From Larix kaempferi (lineage: Eukaryota > Streptophyta > Pinopsida > Pinales > Pinaceae): DNA of 64,000 nt. Positions 11,321 through 22,199 of this stretch are shown in pieces (position 1 is the stretch's first letter; each line of letters begins with the position of its first letter). The position numbers were made by a program, and so were the translations under genes. The stretch spans positions 7,625,501 to 7,689,500 of the forward strand of contig BSBM01000096.1 in the NCBI GenBank assembly GCA_027924585.1. Reading direction: 5' to 3'. Under the pieces are notes generated by a model that saw only the letters and a list, made by a program, of their open reading frames with translations, had not been told where the DNA came from and did no database searches.

Positions 11321-13382
11321 CTCCCTCTCAACGAGGGAGGCATTCTCTGCCATACCAAGATTGTCTCAGAAGTACCTATACTTCGACAAGGATAGAGGCT
11401 TAGTCAAAATATTTTCTATCTACTCATCAGTAGCCAATGTACTTAATTCTTATGGCACCTATCTGGAACATGTCTCTGATGTAGTGGTATTTCATCTCAA
11501 TTTGCTTCAATTTTTCATGAAACACAGGTTCTTTTGAGAGCTTAATGTAGCTCTGATTGTCACAGAAATGACAATAGTCTTAAGATTCTCACCAAACAAC
11601 CGAGCAAGTAGATTCGTAAGCCACACAAATTCTCGGTAGGTGGTACTAGCTACAATAAACTCTTATTCTATAGTACTATGGGATACAGAGCCCTACTTCC
11701 TATTAGACCAAGAGATCATAGTTGATCCCAAGCTAAAACAAAATTTGGATGTACTCTTTTCATCCACGATACTACCACCCCATTAGAGTCAGCATAACCA
11801 TGTAGCATCACTCCTCCACTGGAATCATATCTGAGTCCATAAGCAATAGTACTTCAAAGGTATCTAAGCACATGCTTGGAAACAACCCAATGCCTATGTA
11901 TTGGCTCAGACATGAACTGACTCAAGATACTCACTGCATAACATATGTCTAGTCTACTATGTATCAAATACATCAAGAAACCAATGAGTTGTCTATACAT
12001 GGTAGGATCCACTAGATCTAATTCATAATATGACTCATGAAGTTTCTTCATATTAGAAACCATTGGTGTAGAAATGGATTTACAATCCATCATACCAAAC
12101 CTATGCAACACATCAACTGTGTACTTTCCTTGTGAAAGAAAGATCTCATCTTTCCTTTTCCAAACTTCTAGACTAAGAAAGTAGTACATAAGACCCAAGT
12201 CTTTCATTTCAAACTTAGAAGTGATCTCCCTCTTGCAATGAGCTATATGTTGTTCCTATCAAGTAAGGAACAAGTCATCAACATAGAGAACCAAGATTAG
12301 AGGTTGGTTCTTCACAACCTTTAAGTACAGGTTGGGGTTAGCTTCGCTTTTGGAGAATCCCAAGCTCTGAAGATAGTTGTCAATCCTTGAATACCAAGCC
12401 CTCAAGGCCTTCTTAATCCCATACGAGGATTTATTAATTTTGCATAGATGGGACTCCTTCCCATGAACTACAAACCCCTTAGGTTGTTGTATCTATACTT
12501 CTTCCTCAACTTCACCATTGATAAAGGTAGTCTTCAAATCAAACTGGTGAAGCATCCACCCCAGAAATGAGGCAAGTGAAATCATGGATCGAATAGTAGT
12601 GTGCATGGCCATGGGAGTGGATGCCTCATCATATAGTATATTCCTTCTTCTTGTGAGAAACCACGAGCCACAAATATTGCTTTATACTTTTCAATACTTC
12701 CTTCAGATGCATGTTTGATTTTATAAAGCCACTTGGAAGTTACTATTAACTTCCCTTCAGGTTTAGGAATCACTTCCCACACATCATTCTTCATGATGGA
12801 TTTGTATTCCTCCACCATGGCATATTTCCATACTTGCTTCTTAGTATATTATTTATAGTTGGTGGGTTCTTAATCAATGATGTGACCCATATGTGCTACA
12901 TATCCTGAATATCTTTCAGGTCTCCTTCGCTCTCTATATGTCCCTGATGGTGCTCCATGCTTTTCTGCCTCTTGTAGAATGTCTCAACACCAGGAAGATC
13001 CCCTCTTAACAGGAGGTTCATCAAGTGATCTTTCTACCAGCACTACTGGCTCTTCAGGATCAAGAGAAACTAAGAACTCTTCTCGATTCTCCCTCTCAAC
13101 ATCTAAAAGTGGAAGACTAGAACCTAGATCCTCTATCATGGGAGTCTCATGCTCCTCCATATCTGAATTACACTGAATTTCTTTAGAGCGCTTGAGGGAA
13201 TCCTCTTCATGAAATGTTACATCTCTATTGAATTCAATGTGCCTTTGACCTTGAACATAGATTCTATAAGATTTGGAGGATTCACTATATCCAACAAATG
13301 TTCCTTTCTTTCTGGATGGCCCCATATTTGTCCTCTTCTCTTTTCGCACATCAATGTAGACAGGAGAACCAAAAATATTCAA
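11321..13382 (-). pseudogene. Truncated Ty1-copia pol, copy A (integrase C-terminus, RT, RNase H)
   Basis: Reading from 13382 down: the integrase C-terminal region (IFGSPVYIDVRKEKRT, KGTFVGYSESSKSYRIY), the RT N-terminus at 12818-12582 (VTSKWLYKIKH, EKYKAIFVARGFSQEEGI), LYVDDLFLT near 12290 followed by a stop, and the RT/RNase H connection at 12207-11854. RNase H continues broken to about 11340. Gag, protease and the integrase core are missing: similarity to copia stops abruptly at 13382. Several stops and frameshifts make it non-functional. Confidence 0.8.
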
Positions 13383-13960
13383 GTGTTAACTTCCATTGAC
13401 AGTGAGAAAAAAGCATTGCATCAATTAGGTTGGGTTTGTTTTAAAAATTGGCTTCTCAAGGTGGTAAGCGTGCCTCAAGACCGAGCCAAAATGGGATTTC
13501 ATAATTGAACATAAAATTTCTTTGTTTCTTTTCTTTTCACTCGACTAAGCAGGGGAGAGACCACTCCCCCAAAGAGAGAGTATAACTAGGTACGGTAACC
13601 TTCTATGGGAAGAACCCATGATGTACATTGACTACTACCTTTTAGTCTAATACCGTGTCTGAGAAGAGCTAAATATGGTATGGGTATGTATACATGGATG
13701 GATTTGTAGTCTCACATTTTATGATTCCACACCCCTGTATGATACATTCAAGGTGTTGTTGCTAGTGAACATACCCGAAGACAATTAAGGTTGGTATAGC
13801 CACTTAACTATTGAGATTCACCACCACTTCATCATTATTCCTAGTAGTAGCTATTCAACTTCATCGTACTCCTTAGCAAGGACTTGCTACTCAACAACTA
13901 CCCTTGTTTTATTTTCTTTCACGCCAAGTTTGGAAATATCAATTTTTTTTTTTTATAAAT
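13383..13960. repeat. Spacer between Penelope-like copies 1 and 2 (probable 3' UTR)
   Basis: This 0.58-kb segment recurs at about 19533-20090 after the second copia fragment. No protein was recognised. A stretch near 13590 (CTAGGTACGGTAACC, then TCTATGGG) resembles one at about 22160 downstream of the GIY-YIG domain in copy 3, so it is probably Penelope-like 3' untranslated sequence. If so, the deletion that cut the copia element also removed the GIY-YIG domain of copies 1 and 2. Confidence 0.45.
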
Positions 13961-14660
13961 TTGATTAAATACATTATTATATATTTTTAACTTTTCTATT
14001 AAGATATAGGAATGTCCAATTATATTCCCTATTAATATGACTGAAATTTCTTTTTCGTATTATTTTTTAAAAAAATCATTTTTTAACCTAATTTTTTAAT
14101 ATTATATTATATTTTTTTCAATATAGTTTATAATATCATATTAATAACATAAATATAATACATCTACTTAGATTGTACTATATCTTCCTTTATTGTAATT
14201 ATAATATCAAACCTTTGTCAAACCTCAAACTTATCAATTTTAAAATAAAGTTATAATAATTTATTTCAATTTAATGGATAAATTATATTGAATGTTACGG
14301 AATTAATATACCACATTAAAATGCAGTTATACATTATTATATACTCTTTTAACTTTTCTATTAAGATACAAGAATGTCCAATTATATTCTTAATTAATAT
14401 GATTGGATTTTTATTTAATATTTAAAAAAAAATCATTTTTTAACATAATTTATTAATATTATATTTTAATTTTTTCAATATAATTTATAATACCATTTTA
14501 TAATATCATATTAATAATAATAATATAGATGTAACACATCTACTTAGATTGTATTATATCTTCTTTCCTTGTAATTATAATATCAAACCTCAAACTTATC
14601 AATTTTAAAATAAAGTTATAATAATTTATTTCAATTTTACATGTGCAATTAAGTAACTTT
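13960..14660. repeat. Locally duplicated AT-rich 5' region of Penelope-like copy 2
   Basis: An approximately 350-bp AT-rich sequence (ACATTATTATATA...CAATTATATTC...ACATCTACTTAGATTGTA...ATCAATTTTAAAATAAAG) occurs twice in tandem, at about 13970-14320 and 14325-14660. Copy 3 has it once (about 20110-20410). It marks the 5' end of the repeated unit. No genes are seen. Confidence 0.6.
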
Positions 14661-15230
14661 GATGGATAAATTAGATTGAATGTTATGGAATTAATATACC
14701 ATATTAAAATGTAGTTTTAACATTACATTAAACTTTTAAAGTAGAAAAACAATTATATTTTTCTTTAGATATGATAATGTAAATTATTTTTATTTATTAT
14801 TAAAATAGACAATATTATTAATATACAATATTAAATTTTAATTTTAGAATTAGATTATTTTAATTTAATAAAATAAATAAAAAAATTAATTATAATTTAT
14901 TTTTTAATTTTAGTGAAAAAACCATAAGTAAACAATAAGCACGTTGCTAAAAATCTAAGTGTTTGTTAAGCCATCATATCTTTCAAACAAATGAAAGGCT
15001 TCTTGTAACACACATATACCCTATGAATGCAATGCGATGAGCGTTGTCCACATGAAGTTATATACTTTTAGATGAAATATTAACCAAAACATTGTTGATA
15101 TGTTGTTTGTTTCCCATTGTAATCAGGGTGCATTGAGAAAAGAAAATCGAGTATTCTCTATCATGACAAATTACTATGGAAAATGTAATTTATATTGAGT
15201 TGATAAACACTTTTAACAAACAAATGTAGA

Positions 15231-15511
15231 CTCCTTCCGCCTCGGCCTAATTTATGGGTTAGATAAGTTGACGACACCAATGTGATATGGCCACATGGAA
15301 AGAGAATCTCCTTAAGTTCGTGAACCATCTAAACATATACATTCACTATGGAATTAGAAGAAAATAATTATATTCCTTTCTTAGATGCCCCCATCTTATG
15401 AAAAGAGAATGGTTCCCTAGCTCACCAAGTTTTCTGAAAAAAGACTAATACCAAGCTATACCTTCATGCTGATTCGTTCCATCATCCTTCCAAGAAATTT
15501 GGATTCATTAA
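15231..15511 (+). pseudogene. Penelope-like reverse transcriptase fragment, copy 2
   Basis: The frame reads LLPPRPNLWVR, a stop, then VDDTNVIWPHG, so the Tyr of YVDD is a stop codon. A one-base deletion after WPHG shifts the frame relative to copy 3. The sequence ends at the copia LTR boundary at 15512, preceded by ATTAA as in copy 1. Confidence 0.7.
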
Positions 15512-16870
15512 TGTTAAATTTTTTATCTTAATGCGGAATTATAGTACAACTTGAAATCAATGAATAATCAAAAGCATAAGTATTCACATGAGATGCAGTA
15601 TTTACCCTCGGGAAACCATTTGGTAATTCAGGGAGAAAACCCCAACAAAATATTCGTGAGGATATTGATAGATAATAGAGAATGTCTTTACAATGAGCAT
15701 ATTACATCAAGCACCCTTTGTGCATTATCAGAGAGAAATACCAAGGACCCTGGTGCAGTGACATAGCAAGAGAAAAGATAGAATAATATAAGAACCCAAT
15801 AGTTGATTTTGTACTAAGACCAATTCGCAGTTATGGTCACATGCACACCTCCTTCAAGAGATATTCACTCTTCACCTTGATCTCATCAAAGCATGAATTA
15901 CAAGTGTATCATACATCTCATTCTTGGCTTAATTTATAGCCTTCTTCCTTTAAGATGAACTCACCTTTCAACTGCATGCTAGGTCACTTAGTTAGGTTAC
16001 AAACTCAAAATTCCTAACTTAAGTGTCGTAATTTAGTTTAACTCAAGTGGCATCATGCAAGCACTTAGTTAATTTGATCTTCTACGTTAGGATGAACTCA
16101 CCCTTCAACTGGATGCTAGACCACTCAAGTGTTGTCTTTTAGTTTAACTCAAGTGTCATCATGCAAATACTTAGTTAACTCAAGTGTCATCATGTAAACA
16201 CTTACTTAACTAGATATTCTTTGTTATCACTTAGTTAACTCTTTCAACTAAAGTCTTTCTTATTAAAATCACTGAAGTATACAACTAGAGTTCTCTCTTA
16301 GTTAACTGAAGTCTTTATTGATCACTAAAGTGAAAAATTTGAGTTCTCTCTTATCTTAACATATCTTATCTTTATCTATTGTCTTATCTGCATGATCCAC
16401 TTGTGCCATCTTTACTTTATTTATCATATCAAATATATTAACGAGATTTTTCCAATGATGTGATCATCTTGTTCTAGTATTGTTCCAAGTGGTCATATGC
16501 TAAACTAATTCACTCTATAGGTGGTCAATCTCTAGAGGAGACTTAATAGCTCAGCCATGGTTAGTAGTAAATCACACACCATTCATGCTTAGACATGCAA
16601 AGCATTACCTCAAAACATGAGGCGCCACCTCAACACATGATGATCTATATTGACATACATAATCACTTTGACATACAAAGCACTTACCTCAACATATGAG
16701 GCTTAACCTTTACACATAAGACTTAGTCATTCGTCATTCTAACTCAAGAATCTACTCCAAGTTTCCTGATTTCAACTCAGTCTCGCTAAGGCACTACCTC
16801 AATACATGAGGCTCAATCCTGGTGCACAAGATTGACTTGGAGAATTACTCATGATGCTATAACTTTAACA
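15512..16870 (-). mobile_element. Ty1-copia 3' LTR, copy B
   Basis: It has the same ends as the LTR at 9949-11320: TGTTAAAG at 16870 on the minus strand after GAGAGGGAG, and TTTAACA at 15512. The two LTRs have many scattered differences and small gaps, so the duplication is not recent. The insertion site in the Penelope-like sequence is identical in both copies, so one insertion was later duplicated. Confidence 0.8.
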
Positions 16871-19532
16871 CTCCCTCTCAACGAGGGAGGCATTCTCTTC
16901 CATACCAAGCTTGTCTCAGAAGTACCTATACTTCGACAAGGACAAAGGCTTAGTCAACATATTTTTTATCTGCTCATCAATAGCCAATGTACTGAAGTCT
17001 CACGGCAGCTCTCTGGACCATGTCTCTTATGCAGTGGTATTTCATCTCAATGAGCTTCAATTTGTCATGAAACATAGGTTTTTCTGAGAGCTTAACGTAG
17101 CTCTGATTGTCATAGAAAATGACAGTAGTATCAAGCTTCTCACTGAACAAACAAGCAAGTAGCTTCCTAAGCCACACAAAATTTCGGTAGGTGGTACTAG
17201 CTGTAATAAACACTGCTTCTATAGTACTATGGGATACAGAACCCTACTTCATTCTAGACCAAGAGATCATAGTTGATCCCAAGCTAAAACAAATTTGGAT
17301 GTACTCTTTTGGCCCACAATACTACCCACCCCATTCAGAGTCAACATAACCAAGTAGCATCACTCGTCCACTAGAAGCATATCTGAGTCCATAAGCAACA
17401 GTACCTCAAATGTATCTATGCACATGCTTGGAAACAACCCAATGCGTATGTATTGGATTGGACATGAACTGACTCAAGATACTCACTGCATAGCATAAGT
17501 CTAGTCTACTGTGTATCAAATACATCAAGGAACCAATGAACTATCTATACATGGTAGGATCTTCTAGATCTGATTCAGAATATGACTCATGTAGTTTCTT
17601 CATGTTAGAAACCATTGGTGTAGACATGGATTTACAATCCATCATACCAAACCTACGCAACATATCAACTGTGTACTTTACTTGTGAAATAAAGATCTCA
17701 TATTTCCTTTTCCAAACTTCCAGACCAAGAAAGTAGTACATAAGACACAAGTCTTCCATTTTGAACTTAGAAGTGAGCTCCCTCTTGCATTGAGCTATCT
17801 GTTGTTCCTCTCCAGTAAGGAACAAGTCATCAACATAGAGAACCAAGATTAGACGTTTGTTCTTCACAACCTTGAAGTACAGGTTGGGGGTCAACTTCTC
17901 TTTTGGAGAATCCCAAGCTCTGAATATAGTTGTCAATCCTTGAATACCAAGCCCTCAAGGCCTGCTTAATCCCATACAAGGCTTTATTAAGTTTGCATAC
18001 ATGGGACTCATTCCCATGAACTACAAACCCCTCATTAGGGGAGTTTTGAGGTCTAAAATGGGCCTCCTAAGGGAAATAATAAAATAAGAGTTATAATAAT
18101 AAAATAAGAATTCTAAATTTTAGAGGAGAAAAAGAAAAAATGCTTTTACTTATCGTATTTTTGAGATATCTCCTTATCGATTTACCCAAATTTCAACTTT
18201 GGGCACTCTTTGGATGCAGAATTTAATTTCGCATCCAACCCATACCCACACTGCATACTGCTGAGACACCCATAGTATGAAAAAAAATGAAAATTTCAAT
18301 AAAAAAACCATTTTAATATTAAAATTTGTTTTTTTATTGAAATTTTATTTTGTTCATGTCATGGGTGCCTCATAAGTGTGTGGGTATGGGTTGGATGCAA
18401 AATTTAACTCCGCATCCAACAAGTGCCCCAACTTGAAATTTCGGTAAACTATTAAGTAGATATGTCAAAATACGATAAGAAAAAGTAGTTTTCTCTTTTT
18501 CCCTCCAATTTGTTTTACAAATTTTACCCTTATCGTTGACATCATCATCTTGAATCCTATTGGTTCTTATAAAGTGAATTTTTATACTAAATTTTTTTTT
18601 AGGCCTATTTTTCACCTCAAAACTCCCCTAATGCAGGTTGTTGTATGTATACTTCTTCGTCAACTTCACCATTGAGAAAGGTAGTCTTCACATCCATCTG
18701 GCGAAGCTTCCACCCCATAACTAAGGCAAGTGAAATCATGGATCAAATAGTAGTGTACCTGGACATAGGAGCGAAGGTATCACCATATTCTATTCCTTCT
18801 TTCTGTGAGAAACCACGAGCCACAAATCTTGCTTTATATTTTTCAATACTTCCATCAGCTGCATGTTTGATTTTATAAAGCCACTTGGAAGTTACTATCA
18901 ACTTCCCTTCAGGTTTAGGAATCACTTCCCACACATCATTCTTCATGATGGATTCATATTCTTCCACCATGGCATCTTTCCATACTTGTTGCTTAGTAGC
19001 TTCCCCATAGTTGGTGGGTTCTGAATCAATGATGTGACTAATGTGTGCTACATATCCTGAATATCTTCCAGGTCTCCTTCGCTCTCTAGATGTGCCTGAT
19101 GGTGCTCCATGCTTTTCTGCCTCTTGTAGAATCTCTCGACACCAAGAAGATCCCCTCTTAGTAGGAGGTTCATCAAGTGATCTTTCTACCATCACTATTG
19201 GCTCTTCAGGATCAAGAGGATCTAAGAACTCTTCTAGATTCTCCCTCTCAACATCTAAAAGTGGAGGACCATAACCTAGATCCTCTATCATCGGAGTCTC
19301 ATGCTCCTCCATATATGAATCACACTGAATTTCTTTAGAGCGATTGAGGGAAGACTCTTCATGAAATGTTACATATCTATTGACTTCAATGTGCCTTTGA
19401 CCTCGAACATAGATTCTATAAGATTTGGAGAATTCACTATATCCAACAAATGTGTCTTTCTTTTTGGATGGCTCCATCTTTGTCCTGTTCTCTTTTGGCA
19501 CATGAATGTAGACAGGAAAACCAAAAATATAA
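16871..19532 (-). pseudogene. Truncated Ty1-copia pol, copy B, interrupted by a MITE
   Basis: Reading from about 19530 down: the integrase C-terminus and start of RT in one frame to 18743 (IFGFPVYIHVPKENRT, KDTFVGYSEFSKSYRIY, VTSKWLYKIKHAADGS, FVARGFSQKEGIEYGDTF), then the MITE at 18035-18631, then RT with LILVLYVDDLFLTGEE (17936-17541) and RNase H (17213-16977, YDNQSYVKLSEKPMFHDK). Similarity stops at about 19532, the same point as in copy A, so truncation came before duplication. It preserves longer frames than copy A. Confidence 0.8.
18035..18631. mobile_element. 597-bp fold-back MITE inserted in copia copy B
   Basis: The ends are TTAGGGGAGTTTTGAGGT and its reverse complement (ACCTCAAAACTCCCCTAA), with similarity continuing inward through GGCCT. 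The two halves are largely inverted copies of each other: blocks such as GGATGCAGAATTTAA and GCATCCAACCCATACCCACA appear on the left and, complemented, on the right. The arms are thus about 270 bp around a short AT-rich centre. Copy A lacks it (CCCCTTAGGTTG uninterrupted at about 12476). Flanks TCA and TGCA suggest a short TSD, possibly 3 bp. No ORF of note. Confidence 0.8.
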
Positions 19533-20090
19533 GTGTTAACTTCCATTGAGAGTGAGAGAAAAGCATGCCATCAATCAGGTTGGGTTAGTTGTAAAACTTG
19601 TCTTCTCAAGGTGGTAAGCATGGCACCTCAAGACCGAGCCAAAATGGGATTTCATAATTGAACATAAAATTTATTTGTTTCTTTTATTTTCACTCGACTA
19701 AGCAGGGGAGAGACCACTCCCCTAAATAAAGAGTATAACTATGTACAGTAACCTTGTATGGGCAGAACCCATGACGTACGTGGACTACTACCTTTTAGTG
19801 TAATACCTTGTCTAAGGAGAGCTAAATATGGTATGGGTATGTATACATGGATGCATTTGTAGTCTCACATTTTATGATTCCGCACCCCTATACGATACAT
19901 TCAAGGTGTTGCTACTAGTGAACATACCTGAAGACAATTAAGGTTGGCATAGCTACTTAACTATTTAGATTCACCACCACTCTCATTATTCTTAGTAGTT
20001 GTTCAACTTCATCGTACTCCTTGGCAAGGACTTGCTACTCAACAACTACCCTTGTTTTATTTTCTTTGACGCCAAATTTGAAAATATCAA
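19533..20090. repeat. Spacer between Penelope-like copies 2 and 3
   Basis: This is the second copy of the 13383-13960 segment, with the same blocks in the same order (GGTGGTAAGC, CTCAAGACCGAGCCAAAATG, CACTCGACTAAGCAGGGGAG, TATGGTATGGGTATGTATAC). No gene is seen on either strand. Confidence 0.55.
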
Positions 20091-21025
20091 ATATTATTTT
20101 TTTATAAATTTGCTTAATAAGTTATACATTATTATATATTTTTAACTTTTCTATTAAGATATAGGAATGTCCAATTATATTTTCTATTAATATGATTGAA
20201 ATTTCTTTTTCGCATTATTTTAAAAAAATCATTTTTAACATAATTTATTAATATTATATTTTAATTTTTTCAATAGAGTTTGTAATATCGTATTAATAAT
20301 ATAGATGTAACACATCTACTTAGATTATTATATCTTATTTCCTTGTAATTATAATATCAAACTTCAAACTTATCAATTTTAAAATAAAGTTATAATAATT
20401 TATTTCAATTTTACATGAGCAAATAAGTAACTTTGATGGATAAATTAGATTGAATGTTATGGAATTAATATACCATATTAAAATGTAGTTTTAAAATTAT
20501 ATTAAATTTTTAAAGTAGAAAAACAATTTTAAGTAAAAACAATTATATTTTTATTTAGATATGATAATGAAAATTATTTTTATTTATTATTAAAATAGAA
20601 AATATTATAAAATTAATATACAATATTAAATTCTAATTTTAAAATTAGATTATTTTAATTTGTTAAAAAAATTTAAAATATATATATATATATATATTTT
20701 AATTTTAGTGAAAAAACCATAAGCAAACAATAAGCACGTTGCTAAAAATCTAAGTGTTTGTTAAGCCATCATATCTTTCAAACAAAGGAAAGTCTTCCCG
20801 TAAAACACATATACCCTATAAATGTAATGCGATGAGCGTTGCCCACATGAAGTTATATACTTTTTGATGAAATATTGACCAAAACATTGTTGATATGTTG
20901 TTCGTTTCCCATATTAATCAAGGTGCATGGAGAAAAGAAAATCGAGTATTCTCTATCATGATAAATTAGTATGGAAAATGTAATTTATATTGAGTTGATA
21001 AACACTTTTGACAAACAAACGTAGA

Positions 21026-21310
21026 CTCCTTCCTCCTAAGCCTAATTTATGGGTTAGATATGTTGACGACACCAATGTGATATGGCCACATGGAAAAGAT
21101 AATCTCCTTAAGTTCGTGAACCATCTAAACATATACATTCACTATGGAATTAGAAGAAAATAATTATATTTCTTTTTTAGATGTCCTCATCTTATGAAAA
21201 GAGAATGGTTCCCTAGCTCACCAAGTTTTCTGAAAAAATACTATAACCAAGCTATAACTTCATGTTGATTCGTGCCATCATCCTTCCAAGAAATTTGGAG
21301 TCATTAACAC
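21026..21310 (+). pseudogene. Penelope-like reverse transcriptase, C-terminal part, copy 3
   Basis: The frame from 21026 reads LLPPKPNLWVRYVDDTNVIW, then PHGKDNLLKFVNHLN. The RT catalytic YVDD is intact at 21059-21070. After a frameshift near 21140 the block continues with conserved-looking pieces that include DSCHHPSKKFGVINTLSTRA. The site used by the copia insertion in copies 1 and 2 (CATTAACACC, about 21302-21311) is uninterrupted here. The N-terminal RT motifs upstream are too decayed to read. RT would copy the element RNA at a nicked target. Confidence 0.75.
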
Positions 21311-21507
21311 CCTATCTACTCGTGCATTAAGAATATATGATCATGAGCACCTTAATAAGGAAAAATCTTATCATTAGTTTCAAAGAAAGAGGCTATAAAA
21401 GATGGCAAGTTGAGAGAGATTTTTGAAAGGCCAACAAGACCAAGAATCATAAAGAAGCCCCCTATACAGAACATAAGGTGCTACTCCCTTATTCATGTTA
21501 CCTCTTA

Positions 21508-21900
21508 AACTATTTCCAAAATTCTAAGAAAGAGAAAGATCAGGACTATTTTCCAACCTCCTAATACAATTGGGAACCTTTTAAAATCGGTTAAGGCCCT
21601 TATGGATTTGAAACTACAAAAAGGTGTATACCGCATCCCTTGCTCTTGTAGTCTATCCTACATTGGTGAAATAGGACGGTCATTTCAAGTCATAATTAAG
21701 GAACATAAAGCTTCCATTACCCATAATCGAGTTAAGACCTCGACACTAGCTAATCACGCTAACAAGACTAAACATCACATTTGTATTGAGGATGCAAGTA
21801 TTCTTGCGAAGGTAGATCACTTATCAAGATGTTGAGTGAGGGAGGCTATGGAAATCATTAAAGAAACAATTGACTCAAAAAATATGATGGCCTAAAGCTT
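21508..21900 (+). pseudogene. GIY-YIG endonuclease domain of a Penelope-like element (Dryad-like)
   Basis: The open frame runs from about 21508 to a stop at 21833 and holds NTIGNLLKSVKALMDLKLQ, then GVYRIPCSCSLSYIGEIG (GVY at 21623, YIG at 21659-21667), RSF...IKEHKA and LANHANKTKHH. This is the Penelope-type GIY-YIG nuclease: the GIY and YIG strands with a Cys-x-Cys between them, a KEH helix and a late Asn. The Arg usually found before KEH reads Ile here, which would probably impair catalysis. Past the stop, REAMEIIKETID continues in frame. The domain nicks target DNA. Confidence 0.8.
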
Positions 21901-22199
21901 AGGAAGACTTGGATCCCTATCCTTGTTAACCTTACTAGAAATAGTGAATCTTCAATTAGCATTTGCAGGGCTTGGTATTTTTTTCCTCTTTTCTCCTTTT
22001 TCTTATTTTATGTTGATTGTCTTCCTCCCCTTGTCATAGGTCCTGTTTTTTTTTCATGGTTTCTAGAAGTCCCATGAGGCCACCCAAGCCTCAACAACAA
22101 GAAACCTTATATAGACAACAACATAGTGCAAACCAAGAGGCGTGCATCTTTTGACACTAGGTACAATAACCATCTATGGGTGCAACCAACATAATATGG

